Below, in pieces: positions 7,847 through 16,934 of a DNA stretch of 40,619 nucleotides (position 1 is the stretch's first letter; every line of letters begins with the position of its first letter). Made by a program: the position numbers and the translations under genes. Origin of the DNA: JAPLST01 sp964397565 (GTDB taxonomy: Bacteria > Auribacterota > UBA3054 > JAPLST01); the NCBI GenBank assembly GCA_964397565.1, contig CAYNJC010000038.1:1-40619 (forward strand), given 5' to 3'. The notes beneath the pieces are model-generated. The model did no database searches, was not told the origin of the DNA, and was given only the letters and a program-made list of their open reading frames with translations.

Positions 7847-8850
7847 GCACCTTGCGCCCGATTCTGACGCGCGCGCTGAATGCCGTGCCGTTGACGCGCG
7901 CCGAGGCCATGGTCTTGGTGACGTGCGCGCTGGATGAGCTGATGCCGGTCGCGCAGCACATTCGCACGCGCTTCTTCTCGGATCGCATTGGCCTGTGTGC
8001 GATCATCAACGCCAAGTCGGGCGCCTGCAGCGAAGATTGCGCGTTTTGCGCACAGGCCGCGCGGCACGCCACCGGCGTGAAACCGTACGCACTGCTGTCG
8101 CCCGCACGGTTGGCCGCCGCATTGCGCAAGGCCGCGGTCCTGCCGGCCGGTTGCGTCGGCATTGTCACCAGCGGGCGCGACGCGCTGCAGGGCCCGGAAC
8201 GCGCGCGGTTGCTGCGCGCCCTGCGCAAACACGGGCCGGATATGCCGGGCATGCTGAGCGTCAGTCTGGGCCACCTCGATGACGAAATCCTGCGTGCACT
8301 GTGGGACGCCGGCCTGCGCCGTGTGCATCATAATCTTGAGACCTCGCGGCGTTTCTTCCCACAGATCTGCACGACCCACACCTACGACGAACGCATTGCG
8401 ACCGTGCGGCGCGCGCAGGCGCACGGCTTGGATGTCTGCTGCGGCGGCATTTTTGGCTTGGGTGAAACGTGGGATGACCGCATTGATCTGGCCTTCGAGC
8501 TGCGCGCGTTGGGCATTCGTTCCGTGCCGATCAATTTCCTCGCGCCGATTGCCGGCACACCGTTACAACATGCCGCACTGCTGGCGCCGCGCGACGCCCT
8601 GCGGATCATTGCGCTCTTCCGCTGCATCCTGCCGGACGCCGATCTCAAAGTCGCTGGTGGCCGCGAAACGGTCCTGCGCGAAACCCAGGCACTGATCTTT
8701 CACGCCGGCGCCAGCAGCTTCATGACTGGCGCGTGTCTGACCACCGCCGGCCGCGCGGTCGAACAAGATCTGCAACTGCTGGCGGACTTGGGCCTGACGG
8801 TCGCGCGCGCTCAGGGCGCGCGCACCGCCACGGCCACGCCGGCCGTATGA
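7843..8850 (+). CDS. bioB: Biotin synthase (radical SAM) with altered auxiliary-cluster ligands
   Basis: The protein has 335 residues from the ATG at 7843, which overlaps the hisB stop (ATGA). It is a radical SAM enzyme that inserts sulfur into dethiobiotin. The [4Fe-4S]/SAM motif is CSEDCAFC (C62, C66, C69) followed by AQ. HHNLETS near residues 162-168 and YDERIATVRRAQAHGLDVCCGG are typical BioB. Of the residues that hold the [2Fe-2S] cluster in the E. coli enzyme, C97 and C188 have counterparts (C104, C199), but C128 aligns by eye with S139 and R260 with K269; extra Cys residues occur at 176 and 200. The sulfur-donor cluster may therefore differ from the classical one. The SDR and bioF follow directly, supporting a biotin role. 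Confidence 0.9.
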   Translation: MSTLRPILTRALNAVPLTRAEAMVLVTCALDELMPVAQHIRTRFFSDRIGLCAIINAKSGACSEDCAFCAQAARHATGVKPYALLSPARLAAALRKAAVLPAGCVGIVTSGRDALQGPERARLLRALRKHGPDMPGMLSVSLGHLDDEILRALWDAGLRRVHHNLETSRRFFPQICTTHTYDERIATVRRAQAHGLDVCCGGIFGLGETWDDRIDLAFELRALGIRSVPINFLAPIAGTPLQHAALLAPRDALRIIALFRCILPDADLKVAGGRETVLRETQALIFHAGASSFMTGACLTTAGRAVEQDLQLLADLGLTVARAQGARTATATPAV

Positions 8851-9632
8851 CGGCGTGCGCCGACCAGCAGCGCGCGCGCCACATCGTCATCACCGGCGCC
8901 AGCCGCGGCCTCGGGCGCGCCCTGGCACTCGCCTTTGCCGCGCCGCACGTCACCCTTGGCATTCACTATGGCCATGCCGATGACGCCGCCCGCGCCGTGG
9001 CCGATCGCGCGACCACGCGCGGCGCACAGGTTTATCTCATCCGTGTTGATTTGTCCGCCGCACAGGCCGCCGAGCAGATTGCCGCACAAGTGCACGACCA
9101 CGGCGCTGCCCTGGATGTGCTGATCCTGAATGCCGGCGTTATGCACGAGGCCCCGCTGGTGCGCACCAGCGGCGACGCCTGGGATCGTGTCTTCGAAATT
9201 AACTACCGGCAACAGGCACGTCTAGCCCAACAGCTTGGCACGACATTGCTGGGGCGCGGCAGTCATTTGCTGATGATTGGTTCGCTGGTGGGCATGCGCG
9301 GCGGCGCAGGGGTGGTGGCGTATGCCGCCGCCAAAGGCGCGTTGCTGGGCTTTGCTCGTGATGCGGCGATCCGCTGGGGCATGCGCGGCATTTGTGTCAA
9401 CGCCATCCTGCCCGGCATTCTGGCAACCGACATGTCCCGTAACTTGACCACTGCCGCGGCACGCGCCTTGGCGCATGAGAATGTGTTGGGTGCGCCCGCC
9501 ACGGTGGACGAGATCGCCGCGTTTGTCGTGCACCTGTGCGGCACCCGGCACATTTCCGGTCAAGTGTTTGCACTGGACAGTCGCGTGTGGCCTGACGGTG
9601 CAGAAATCCAAGGCGCGGCGGATGCGCACTAA
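8847..9632 (+). CDS. Short-chain dehydrogenase/reductase, FabG-like, in the biotin cluster
   Basis: The product has 261 residues from the ATG at 8847, overlapping the bioB stop by four bases. It is a classical SDR: NAD(P)-binding TGASRGLG (residues 16-23), NAG near 95-97, catalytic Ser at about 146, and Y159-x-x-x-K163 (YAAAK). The C-terminal part (GILATDMSR and ISGQVFALDSR) resembles 3-oxoacyl-ACP reductases of the FabG type. Position between bioB and bioF suggests it reduces a 3-oxoacyl-ACP during pimeloyl chain formation, but the sequence alone does not exclude a general fatty-acid or other reductase. The last 11 bases overlap the start of bioF. Confidence 0.85.
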   Translation: MTACADQQRARHIVITGASRGLGRALALAFAAPHVTLGIHYGHADDAARAVADRATTRGAQVYLIRVDLSAAQAAEQIAAQVHDHGAALDVLILNAGVMHEAPLVRTSGDAWDRVFEINYRQQARLAQQLGTTLLGRGSHLLMIGSLVGMRGGAGVVAYAAAKGALLGFARDAAIRWGMRGICVNAILPGILATDMSRNLTTAAARALAHENVLGAPATVDEIAAFVVHLCGTRHISGQVFALDSRVWPDGAEIQGAADAH

Positions 9633-10794
9633 TAGCAACGCAACAGCACTGGACACGCAGTTGGCGCACGCATTGGACGAGCGCGCCGCGCAGGGCTTGT
9701 TGCGCACGCGGCGCACCGTGACGTGGCGTTCGGCCGTTGAATGTGATGTTGACGGCCGGGCCTGCGTGGCGTTTTGTAGCAATGATTATCTTGGTTTTGC
9801 GCATGACCCCACCACGCGCGCGGCGGCGGCCGAGGCATTGGCAACGTATGGCACGGGCGCCGGCGCGTCGCGTCTGATTTCCGGCGAGTATCCGCTGGTG
9901 CGCGAACTCGAGCAGCGCCTGGCGGCGTTCAAACAAGTCGCGGCCGCCTTGGTGTTCCCTTCCGGCTACATGGCGAATCTGGGCGTGATTGCCGCTTTGG
10001 CCGGCGCGCGCGACCGGGTCGTCATTGATCGTCTGGCGCACGCCTCGATTGTGGATGGCGCGCGGCTGGCCCGCGCGCGGCTGTGTGTCTTTCCGCACAA
10101 TGATGTCGCCGCGCTGGATCACATTCTGGCGCAACCGCATGGCGGCCGCACGCTGGTCGTGACCGAGTCTGTCTTTTCCATGGATGGCGATTGCGCGCCG
10201 CTGGAGGAACTGGTCGAATGCTGCGCGGCGCATGCGGCCACCTTGGTGGTGGATGAAGCCCACGCGCTGGGCGTGTACGGCGGCGGGCGCGGCCTGGTGG
10301 TCGAGCGCGGCTTGGCGGCGCGCGTGCCGGTGGTGGTCGGCACGCTCAGTAAAGCGCTCGGAAGTCAGGGGGGGTTTGCAGTCGGATCGCACTTATTGGT
10401 AGAATATCTATTCAACGCCGCGCGTGCGTTTGTGTATACGACCGGGATTATGCCGGCGGCGGCCGGCGCGGCGTTGGCAGCCGTGCGCGTGCTGGCACAC
10501 GATAGCGGGCGCGTCACGCGCCTGTGGCGGAACACGCAGCAGGTGCGCGCCGGCCTTGTGGCGGCGCGCGTGCCGGGCAACGGGCCGATCTGCCCGCTGA
10601 TCGTGGGCGACGCCCAAGCCGCTGTCGCGGCGGCCACCCGCCTGCGCGACGCGGGCCTGTTGGTGCCCGCCGTACGACCGCCGACCGTGCCGGTCGGCAC
10701 TGCGCGCCTGCGGATCAGCGTATCCGCCGCGCATACCGAAGCACAGTGCGCCGCGCTGTTGCGCGCACTTCACTCATTGCCTGCAACCAGTTAA
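9622..10794 (+). CDS. bioF: 8-amino-7-oxononanoate synthase
   Basis: This 390-residue PLP enzyme of the alpha-oxoamine synthase family condenses pimeloyl-ACP/CoA with alanine to 8-amino-7-oxononanoate, the first committed biotin step. Motifs are CSNDYLGF (about 52-59), TGAGASRLISGEY (78-90), TESVFSMDGD (181-190), DEAHALGVYG (211-220) and the PLP lysine in GTLSKALGSQGG (K244). The family also contains KBL and serine palmitoyltransferase, but the bioB neighbour favours BioF. I chose ATG at 9622, which overlaps the SDR end; no other in-frame start fits as well. bioA, bioD and bioC are not in the window. Confidence 0.9.
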   Translation: MRTNSNATALDTQLAHALDERAAQGLLRTRRTVTWRSAVECDVDGRACVAFCSNDYLGFAHDPTTRAAAAEALATYGTGAGASRLISGEYPLVRELEQRLAAFKQVAAALVFPSGYMANLGVIAALAGARDRVVIDRLAHASIVDGARLARARLCVFPHNDVAALDHILAQPHGGRTLVVTESVFSMDGDCAPLEELVECCAAHAATLVVDEAHALGVYGGGRGLVVERGLAARVPVVVGTLSKALGSQGGFAVGSHLLVEYLFNAARAFVYTTGIMPAAAGAALAAVRVLAHDSGRVTRLWRNTQQVRAGLVAARVPGNGPICPLIVGDAQAAVAAATRLRDAGLLVPAVRPPTVPVGTARLRISVSAAHTEAQCAALLRALHSLPATS

Positions 10795-10804
10795 GGACTC
10801 CCGC

Positions 10805-12259
10805 ATGACGCAGCCAGGCGTACTGCACAGCGAACGCCGCGCCGGTCTGTTCGACCCGCTGACCAAGTTCATCCGCATGCGCGTGATGAACCGCTACCTG
10901 TTTCGCATGACCTTGACGACCTTCCTGATGGCGTTGCTGGTGATCACGTTTGTCATGCTGACCGGCAGTTTGGTGCAAATCATCGCCTTGATTTTCAAGA
11001 ATGTCAGTGTCCTGGTGATTGTCCAACTGCTGGCCGTCACCCTGCCGTCGGTGATTTCGTATGCCTTGCCATTCTCAATGGCGGCGGCCTCCCTGCTGGT
11101 CTTCAGCCGCTTGTCGGCCGATGGCGAGATCACCGCCATGAAGGCGACCGGCATCAGTATCTATCGCATCGCCGCACCGGCCCTGGTACTGAGCCTGCTC
11201 GTTGCCCTCCTGGCGGTGCCGGCCAACAACACCATTCTGCCGCGCGCCCACTTTGCGCGCTCGAATATTGTCGCCAGCTATTCGCAGTCGGACACGCGCG
11301 GCTGGATCGAGACCGGTAAGTGGACGCCGCTCGGCCGCTATCGCTTTTATGTCAACCAGCGCGAAGGCGATGTTTACCGCGACATTTCCATCACCGAAGA
11401 TTTGGAGGACGGGCGTTCACGCCTGATCAGCGCCAAACGCGGCTATATCCGGCCGATCCGCAAGGAAAACCGCTTGCTGCTCGAACTCTATGACTTTACC
11501 TCCGAAGAGCACAGCCCCGAACGGACCAACTCGTATCTGCGGATCAGCTCCGGCCGCTTTGACATGTACATCGATATCAGCGAAGTTTTCAAGCGTGGTC
11601 GCAAAGTCCTGGAAACAGCCGCCAAGCCCGGCCACATGCCCACCGCCGTACTGCAAGATCGGCTCGCCACCAATGCCTGGCAGATTACCGCTATTGCGCA
11701 ACGCCGCAGCCGCACCGTCGAAGACTTGATCCAGGGCTTGGCCGACAGCCGCCGACAATGGGCTGCGCTGCAAACCATGCCGGGCTGGCGCCGCGTCCTG
11801 AAGCTGCGCGGGCGCAGGCCGCGCCATGCCCTTGAAGACATTGACGGCCGCCTGCTCATCGCGGAGTACCGCAACGATCTGATCAAACTCGAGGGTGCCA
11901 ACGGCCCGTCCCTGGCGCAACTCAATCGCTGGCACAAATCCTGGGTCAAGGAACTGTTCTATACTCTGGAAATGCGCAGTGACTATCGCACCGAAATCCA
12001 ATACCGCTTGTCCTACGCGTTTGCCAGCATTGCCTTCACGATCATTGGCATTCCGCTCGGCATCCGCGCGCATCGCAGCGAAAAGACGATCGGCTTCCTG
12101 ATTTGTCTTGGCCTCGTTGCCGTGCATTATGCCATGGTGATCAGCATCAAGGCTTTCAGCGGCACCTACACCATCCAGCCTTACTACTTGATTTGGCTGC
12201 CGGATATAGTGTTCATGCTGACCGGCCTGGCCCTGCTCTGGCGCATTCACAAGTACTAA
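10805..12259 (+). CDS. LptF/LptG family permease (lipopolysaccharide export)
   Basis: This 484-residue inner-membrane protein is of the YjgP/YjgQ (LptF/LptG) family. These permeases pair with the LptB ATPase to extract LPS from the inner membrane. Topology fits: three N-terminal helices (FRMTLTTFLMALLVITFVML, FKNVSVLVIVQLLAVTLPSV, APALVLSLLVALLAVPANN), a large periplasmic beta-jellyroll-like middle (about residues 135-385), and three C-terminal helices ending near the C-terminus. ISYALPFSMAAASLLVFSRLSADGEITAMKATGIS is the family signature region, of which I cite only the core LSADGEITAMKATG. An AAGGAC Shine-Dalgarno lies 8 bases before the ATG. It begins 10 bases after bioF and is the last gene of the operon. 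Whether it is LptF or LptG is open. Confidence 0.9.
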   Translation: MTQPGVLHSERRAGLFDPLTKFIRMRVMNRYLFRMTLTTFLMALLVITFVMLTGSLVQIIALIFKNVSVLVIVQLLAVTLPSVISYALPFSMAAASLLVFSRLSADGEITAMKATGISIYRIAAPALVLSLLVALLAVPANNTILPRAHFARSNIVASYSQSDTRGWIETGKWTPLGRYRFYVNQREGDVYRDISITEDLEDGRSRLISAKRGYIRPIRKENRLLLELYDFTSEEHSPERTNSYLRISSGRFDMYIDISEVFKRGRKVLETAAKPGHMPTAVLQDRLATNAWQITAIAQRRSRTVEDLIQGLADSRRQWAALQTMPGWRRVLKLRGRRPRHALEDIDGRLLIAEYRNDLIKLEGANGPSLAQLNRWHKSWVKELFYTLEMRSDYRTEIQYRLSYAFASIAFTIIGIPLGIRAHRSEKTIGFLICLGLVAVHYAMVISIKAFSGTYTIQPYYLIWLPDIVFMLTGLALLWRIHKY

Positions 12260-12262
12260 TAC

Positions 12263-12283
12263 ATTTCTCCGCGACGGAGAAAT
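12263..12283 (+). terminator. Possible terminator hairpin after the his-bio-lpt operon
   Basis: ATTTCTCCG, loop CGA, and CGGAGAAAT form a 9-bp stem starting 4 bases after the lptF stop. The following AATTATAAA is AT-rich but not a clear U-tract, so a rho-independent role is only plausible. Confidence 0.4.
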
Positions 12284-12517
12284 TATAAACGCGCCGGGGC
12301 GGCGCATCGGCAGCGCTGGTTAGCTCTGTTTCTTCATCGAATACCGAACACCGATTACTGAATATCGCTGCCGAAGGCAAGCGCCCTCCGCGCCACGCTT
12401 CTGATCCGACATCCGCGCCCTTGGCGGAACTCTACGCAGGCGGCGCGGTTACAACAGATCCGCATGTTGCCGGTGACGCGCATCGCCGGTTCGTATGCGG
12501 ACAATCCCAATCACCAT

Positions 12518-12542
12518 AAATTCTTTCGCCGCGAAAGAATTT
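12518..12542. repeat. Hairpin of the TTCTTTCGC family
   Basis: AAATTCTTTCGC, one C, and the exact reverse complement form a 12-bp stem. It is related to 4914-4940 and 23379-23401. It lies 260 bases after lptF and just before MITE copy 2. The 12284-12517 and 12807-12978 stretches on either side show no genes. Confidence 0.55.
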
Positions 12543-12585
12543 TAATGCACTAACTGGGAATGAATCGGAATTGTCAACATTCAGT

Positions 12586-12806
12586 TACTAATGAGTGCGC
12601 TTTCTACTTTGCCGCGTCCTTGTAGCTGCCCGCGGTGAGGGCGGCTTCTGCAGCCGCGGTCATCCGCGCCGTTGACGGGATCCACGCCGATGGCGGGATC
12701 CCCGCCTTTGACGGGACTAGGCTGGTGCCTTAGCTAGCCAGGCCAGCTCCAAGCAGGCGCCCGCGGCCACAATTGGCATGACACCTAGTAAGCGCATTCA
12801 TTAGTA
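12586..12806. mobile_element. MITE-like element, copy 2 (inverted relative of copy 1)
   Basis: The 221-bp element has the same TACTAATGAGTGCGCTT end at 12586-12602 and, with one C-to-T change, its complement at 12790-12806. Its interior matches the reverse complement of 4633-4818, with about 35 extra bases of GGGATCCCCGCC/GGTGCCTTAGC-type sequence. It carries no open frame. Confidence 0.75.
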
Positions 12807-12978
12807 GTATGTCTTTTGACCGCTAATTGTATGAACTGTGCACAATGTAGAGTAACAAGTTGTGTCGACGCGCTGCGCGCGGCACCACCAGCGGCTCGAC
12901 CTGACGGCCTTGCGGCGAGCACATTCGCCGCAGCACGCAGGTCAGCCACAGCCCCGTGGGCGTTGGCGGGGCGCAGGG

Positions 12979-15900
12979 CTACCGCCGCAGCCAGCGCAGC
13001 ACGAGCAGCACAACCCACACGCAGCACGGCTCCGGCACCAACGTGCCCGACGCCAGCAAGTAATTCAGCCGCGCGGCCTCGCCGTCGTCCACAGCCGGAT
13101 TGAGCCCGTTGGCTTCTTCATACGAATCGGGGATGCCGTCATTGTCCCGGCTGGCCGCCAGACTCACGCCGAAATTACCCGCGCCTTGCACTTCCACTTG
13201 CTCGGTCAGCGCCTGCACACGATTCAAATAGCCCGCGTTGGCCGGCGTGGCGTTGCGCGTCGCATTCGCGCCCAGCTTGACGTACACGCGACCGCCGGCA
13301 TTGGTGTCCTTCAATCCATAATACGCGGCGCCGGCATCACTCTGCAGCACAGCATGCCCGTTCATTAACAAGTCAAGATTGTTCGGCACGAGGCCGAAAC
13401 GGACCCAGGTCGTGCCGCTCGCCGTGTAGGCCGCGTCCAGTGTATCGCGCCCGTGCGCCAGCGTGATGGTCTTGGAGGTCCCGCCATACGCGAACGTGAA
13501 GCCATTGGACCGCGGTGTCGCCGTGTACGTTTGGTCTTGCTGGCCTTCGTCGCGAAACGCCGAGCAGCGATTGAAGTACCCGTCCGCATTGGCAAGTTCC
13601 GCCTCGGTCGCATCGCCGGGATTGCTGATCGGCGAACCGATGATTTCGCGCGCGTCGTAGCGTTGCACATCCGGACACCAATCCAGCGCAAACGTCTTGA
13701 TCAAACGCCCGCCATATTTCTCGAAACAGGCATAGAGCAGATTATTGGCAATGACATATTCATTTTCCCCGTCGAAATCGAGGTCAACTTGGCGCGTGAC
13801 CGTGTTCGTGCCAAAACCGGCGCTGAGCACATTCGTCGCCCAGTGCGCGGCCGCGACAATCACGCCGACATCGCGCGTGTGATTTTGCAGTTTCAGCGCC
13901 CAGCCGCTGATCGCGTCATAGCTCGTGTCATCGCTCGGCCACGGTGGCTTGTAGCCACTGCCCTGATACCCGGCCTGATCCTCGTCATGCCAGGCGGTCT
14001 CGTAAATCATCGCCGCATAGCTGAATTCCGCCAGCGTCTTCAGGCGCCCGGCCGGCATGCCCTGCACCGCCGCCCACGTCAGCGCCATCAGCGAATTGCT
14101 GGTGTTCAAATCGCCCTGCTTGAGGCCACTCGGCAATGGCGTCGCACCGATCACATTGGGCACATAGCTGTAAAAATCCTGCTCGCCGCCGCTGAAGCTC
14201 GTGCCATAATACCAATTGTCATAACTTTGCTTGGGATTGCTGACATTGTCCTTGCAGGCGTGGCGCAGCCATTCATAGGTCGAGGGCTCTTTGTTGACCA
14301 CGGTGCCGTGGTCAATCACCCAGGCGCTTTCGTTCGCGCGCGCCTGCGCCAGGGCATCCTTCAGGGTCGTGACCTGAATCCAGGGATGCATGGCCAGCCA
14401 GCGCGCGGTCTTGTGCCAGAGCACATAATTGTTGTTGCCCTGCGGGTCGGTGAACGAGCGCCCACCGTACGCCTCCCAGTCGTCGAAGATCACTGTGATC
14501 TGGCCTTGATCGCTGCTGCGCGCCTTTTCCAGCAAGGTGTAACGCGTGTCAATCCGCAGGCCGTCATCCTGGTTCCAGAATTTCGAGTTGTCTTCGCGAT
14601 CGTTGATCATGAAGCAATACACGCCGTTGATTTTGTGCACCTTGTGCTGATACGCCTGCTCACCAATGGTTGTGTCAATCCCGCTCTCGCCCGGTTTGAA
14701 GCCCGCCCAGGGCGTCTCACTCGGGTAAAACCAGAAATGCAAATGATTGACTTCATCCAGATACGTGGCCGGATACGCGCTGGCGGCGATATCATCGAAA
14801 GTGCGGCCGTCCAGCGGCGTCATGCCCGTCGTCGTGCTGCGAATGACGCGTTCGGGCACATGCATCACCTGGACGTCGCGCGGCGTCAGCCCGAAATAGT
14901 TGCTCATCACATCGGTGAAGCGATCAATCGTCATCGCATTGCACGCGCCCTCGAAATACGGCATCATCTGCTCGGCGAACACACCGCCGACCAGCGCGCC
15001 GGGCTGGCCGTCAGATTGATCATTGTCCACAAAGTGCTTAAGCCAGTTTAAGAAGGTCGGGCCATCCTGCAATTGCTTTTCGGATGTGCTCTGGTCAGTC
15101 ACGGCCCATCTCAGCGCGGCCAGCAAGGTGCCGCTCAAATGATAGTTGGCGGCGAAATTGAACATCTGATGCGTTTCGAGCGCGCGCCGGAACCCGACAT
15201 CCAATGTGCCGCCGCCGTAATTCTCGTCGTGAATGTGGCCGCCGATGCCGTCAGCCTTGTTGAGCGATTGATTGGCATGTAATATGGCCGCATACTTGGC
15301 GCGCCCCGTCGTGTTGGTGCTCCACAGCGCGCCGCTCGAATCGCCGCGCAACGCCACCATATCCTTGGTCGTGATGACTTCGATGCGGACCGGGCTGGTG
15401 CCATCCCACCCCACACCGGTGAGTGCCGCCTGTTTGACGCCGCATTCCATGCCATCCAGGTCCGAGCGGAAATATTGACCAAGATAGTTGTTGGTGCCGA
15501 GATTTGTCCCCGCCGCATTTTTCAGCGTGGCATTGCCCGCGCCATCATAGACACACAAGGCCAGATCCCACGCGACCGCGGCTGTGCCGGGAATGCCGTC
15601 CGGATAGCCGCTCGCACCGCCGCTGGCGCAATCAATCAGGACATACACATCGAGAAAACCATTTTCGGCGCCCACGCCCAATTCAAAGAAATCCGCGCGC
15701 GCAAAGAAATTGTTGCTCTCAAAACGGCTGTAGGCCGCGACCAGATCGCGCGACCAATAATAGCCATCGTTGTCCTGGCCACTGATGCTGTAGTTGCCCT
15801 GCGGATTCAGGCCGCGCAGATCCGCGGCATCCCATTCAAGTAGTTCCTCGTAATAGTAGCTGCCGTCCCACCACGGATCCGGGCTCAGCAATGGTCCGCG

Positions 15901-16650
15901 ACCAATCGTGATCGGCCGGCGATGCGCGCCGGGTGGTGGCGCGTTCGTGCTCTGCACCGCGATGTAGTTGTCTTTCGTGTTGGTGGCGGCCGCGCCACTG
16001 CTATCGGTCACAATCAATTGCACATTGTATGAGCCAACGCTCGCATATTGATGCGCCGGATGCTGGGCCGTGCTCGTGCCGCTGTCGCCAAACGCCCAGC
16101 TGCGCGCCGCAATGGGAAACAAGCCGGTGCTCGATGCATCAGTGAAATTGACCGTCAGCGGCACAGGGCCGGCCGTTGGCGTGCCACCGAAGTTGGCCGC
16201 CAATTGCGCGCCGGCGCTGCCACCCACAATCACGGCGGAGACGGCATGCAGCACATTCGTGTTTTCGCTCCAGGCGTCTGCGCCGTGTTGATAGCTGGTG
16301 CCGCCATTCGCCGCTTTGATCATGCGATAGGCATACCAGTTCGTGCCGCTCGTGGTGAAGGTCAGCAATGTTTTGCAGCGTTTGTCGGTGCCGCTGCCGT
16401 CCTGGAACCAACCACATTCAACCCAGGTCCAGCCCGAGCCGTCACGCGTCGCGCCATAGCCGAACGCGCTGCCCGTGGCGCCGTCCCACCCGCCTTCGCC
16501 CCACTCAACCGCAACAGTCAGCGCAGTGCCGGCCGGTACATTGGTGGTCTGCCACGGTTGTTCCGTCGGGTAGCGATGCCCCCACGGCAGCGCCTGCGCG
16601 GTTGCTACAAAAAGCATTATGATTGTCCACATTCCGCAGAAGATCTTCAT
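12979..16650 (-). CDS. Large secreted multidomain protein, GH57-like, with PEP-CTERM tail
   Basis: The protein has 1223 residues and is preceded by a GAGGATAAG Shine-Dalgarno. A signal peptide (MKIFCGMWTIIMLFVATAQA) leads into a Trp/Gly-rich beta module resembling a carbohydrate-binding domain, a PKD domain (about 148-235; SWAFGDSGTSTAQHPAHQYA), and a module (about 240-400) that resembles the C-terminal binding module of glucodextranase. A catalytic-type region (about 490-780; NYHLSGTLL, FAEQMMPYF, VMHVPERVI, FDDWEAYGG) looks like the (beta/alpha)7 fold of GH57-related enzymes, but I could not pin down both catalytic acids. A DNDGIPDSYEEANGLNP calcium-type linker precedes VPEP, a hydrophobic stretch and RWLRR, a PEP-CTERM signal. 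It likely acts on alpha-glucans outside the inner membrane. Confidence is high for the gene and moderate for the enzyme class. Confidence 0.75.
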   Translation of the reverse strand: MKIFCGMWTIIMLFVATAQALPWGHRYPTEQPWQTTNVPAGTALTVAVEWGEGGWDGATGSAFGYGATRDGSGWTWVECGWFQDGSGTDKRCKTLLTFTTSGTNWYAYRMIKAANGGTSYQHGADAWSENTNVLHAVSAVIVGGSAGAQLAANFGGTPTAGPVPLTVNFTDASSTGLFPIAARSWAFGDSGTSTAQHPAHQYASVGSYNVQLIVTDSSGAAATNTKDNYIAVQSTNAPPPGAHRRPITIGRGPLLSPDPWWDGSYYYEELLEWDAADLRGLNPQGNYSISGQDNDGYYWSRDLVAAYSRFESNNFFARADFFELGVGAENGFLDVYVLIDCASGGASGYPDGIPGTAAVAWDLALCVYDGAGNATLKNAAGTNLGTNNYLGQYFRSDLDGMECGVKQAALTGVGWDGTSPVRIEVITTKDMVALRGDSSGALWSTNTTGRAKYAAILHANQSLNKADGIGGHIHDENYGGGTLDVGFRRALETHQMFNFAANYHLSGTLLAALRWAVTDQSTSEKQLQDGPTFLNWLKHFVDNDQSDGQPGALVGGVFAEQMMPYFEGACNAMTIDRFTDVMSNYFGLTPRDVQVMHVPERVIRSTTTGMTPLDGRTFDDIAASAYPATYLDEVNHLHFWFYPSETPWAGFKPGESGIDTTIGEQAYQHKVHKINGVYCFMINDREDNSKFWNQDDGLRIDTRYTLLEKARSSDQGQITVIFDDWEAYGGRSFTDPQGNNNYVLWHKTARWLAMHPWIQVTTLKDALAQARANESAWVIDHGTVVNKEPSTYEWLRHACKDNVSNPKQSYDNWYYGTSFSGGEQDFYSYVPNVIGATPLPSGLKQGDLNTSNSLMALTWAAVQGMPAGRLKTLAEFSYAAMIYETAWHDEDQAGYQGSGYKPPWPSDDTSYDAISGWALKLQNHTRDVGVIVAAAHWATNVLSAGFGTNTVTRQVDLDFDGENEYVIANNLLYACFEKYGGRLIKTFALDWCPDVQRYDAREIIGSPISNPGDATEAELANADGYFNRCSAFRDEGQQDQTYTATPRSNGFTFAYGGTSKTITLAHGRDTLDAAYTASGTTWVRFGLVPNNLDLLMNGHAVLQSDAGAAYYGLKDTNAGGRVYVKLGANATRNATPANAGYLNRVQALTEQVEVQGAGNFGVSLAASRDNDGIPDSYEEANGLNPAVDDGEAARLNYLLASGTLVPEPCCVWVVLLVLRWLRR

Positions 16651-16716
16651 TTCTTATCCTCAATTCTTGTGCATACGCCGCACGTACGCTGGCTCACATT
16701 CGTCCGGTCATCCGGT

Positions 16717-16929
16717 CCGTGGGTTGCGCCCACGGCTATTCACACTCGACCCTGCGCGGGGTCGAACAACCGCACACGACAGTTCGCTCGTTTACGGCTG
16801 CACACCGTTTGTCATCCGGCATCGGTTGCCAGGCCAGGCCACGCGGACGCCGCAGGCGTCCAATGTGACTAGCCGTGGGCGCAACCCACGGGACGCAGCC
16901 AACCACATCCCTCGACCCCGGCGGGGTCG
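16717..16929. repeat. REP-like hairpins on the 3' side of the transposase
   Basis: CCGTGGGTTGCGCCCACGG (16717-16735) and a CGACCCTGCGCGGGGTCG hairpin (16747-16764) are followed, after about 110 bases, by an inverted copy of the first (16873-16891) and CGACCCCGGCGGGGTCG (16913-16929). The last hairpin ends six bases before the transposase stop. The same two hairpin types make up the array at 17423-17724. The rest of the gap between the two genes shows no coding sequence. Confidence 0.7.
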
Positions 16930-16934
16930 AACAA

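Noticed and set aside
4633..12806. The two MITE copies as ends of a composite transposon carrying the operon
   Set aside because: Copies differ by about 35 bases and one terminal base, there is no target duplication visible around the whole 8-kb unit, and the enclosed genes are core metabolism with matching composition.
13453..15051. 532-codon plus-strand frame opposite the 12979-16650 gene
   Set aside because: It has shadow composition (Arg, Ala, Ile rich), no signal or motif, and lies opposite a well-supported secreted protein.
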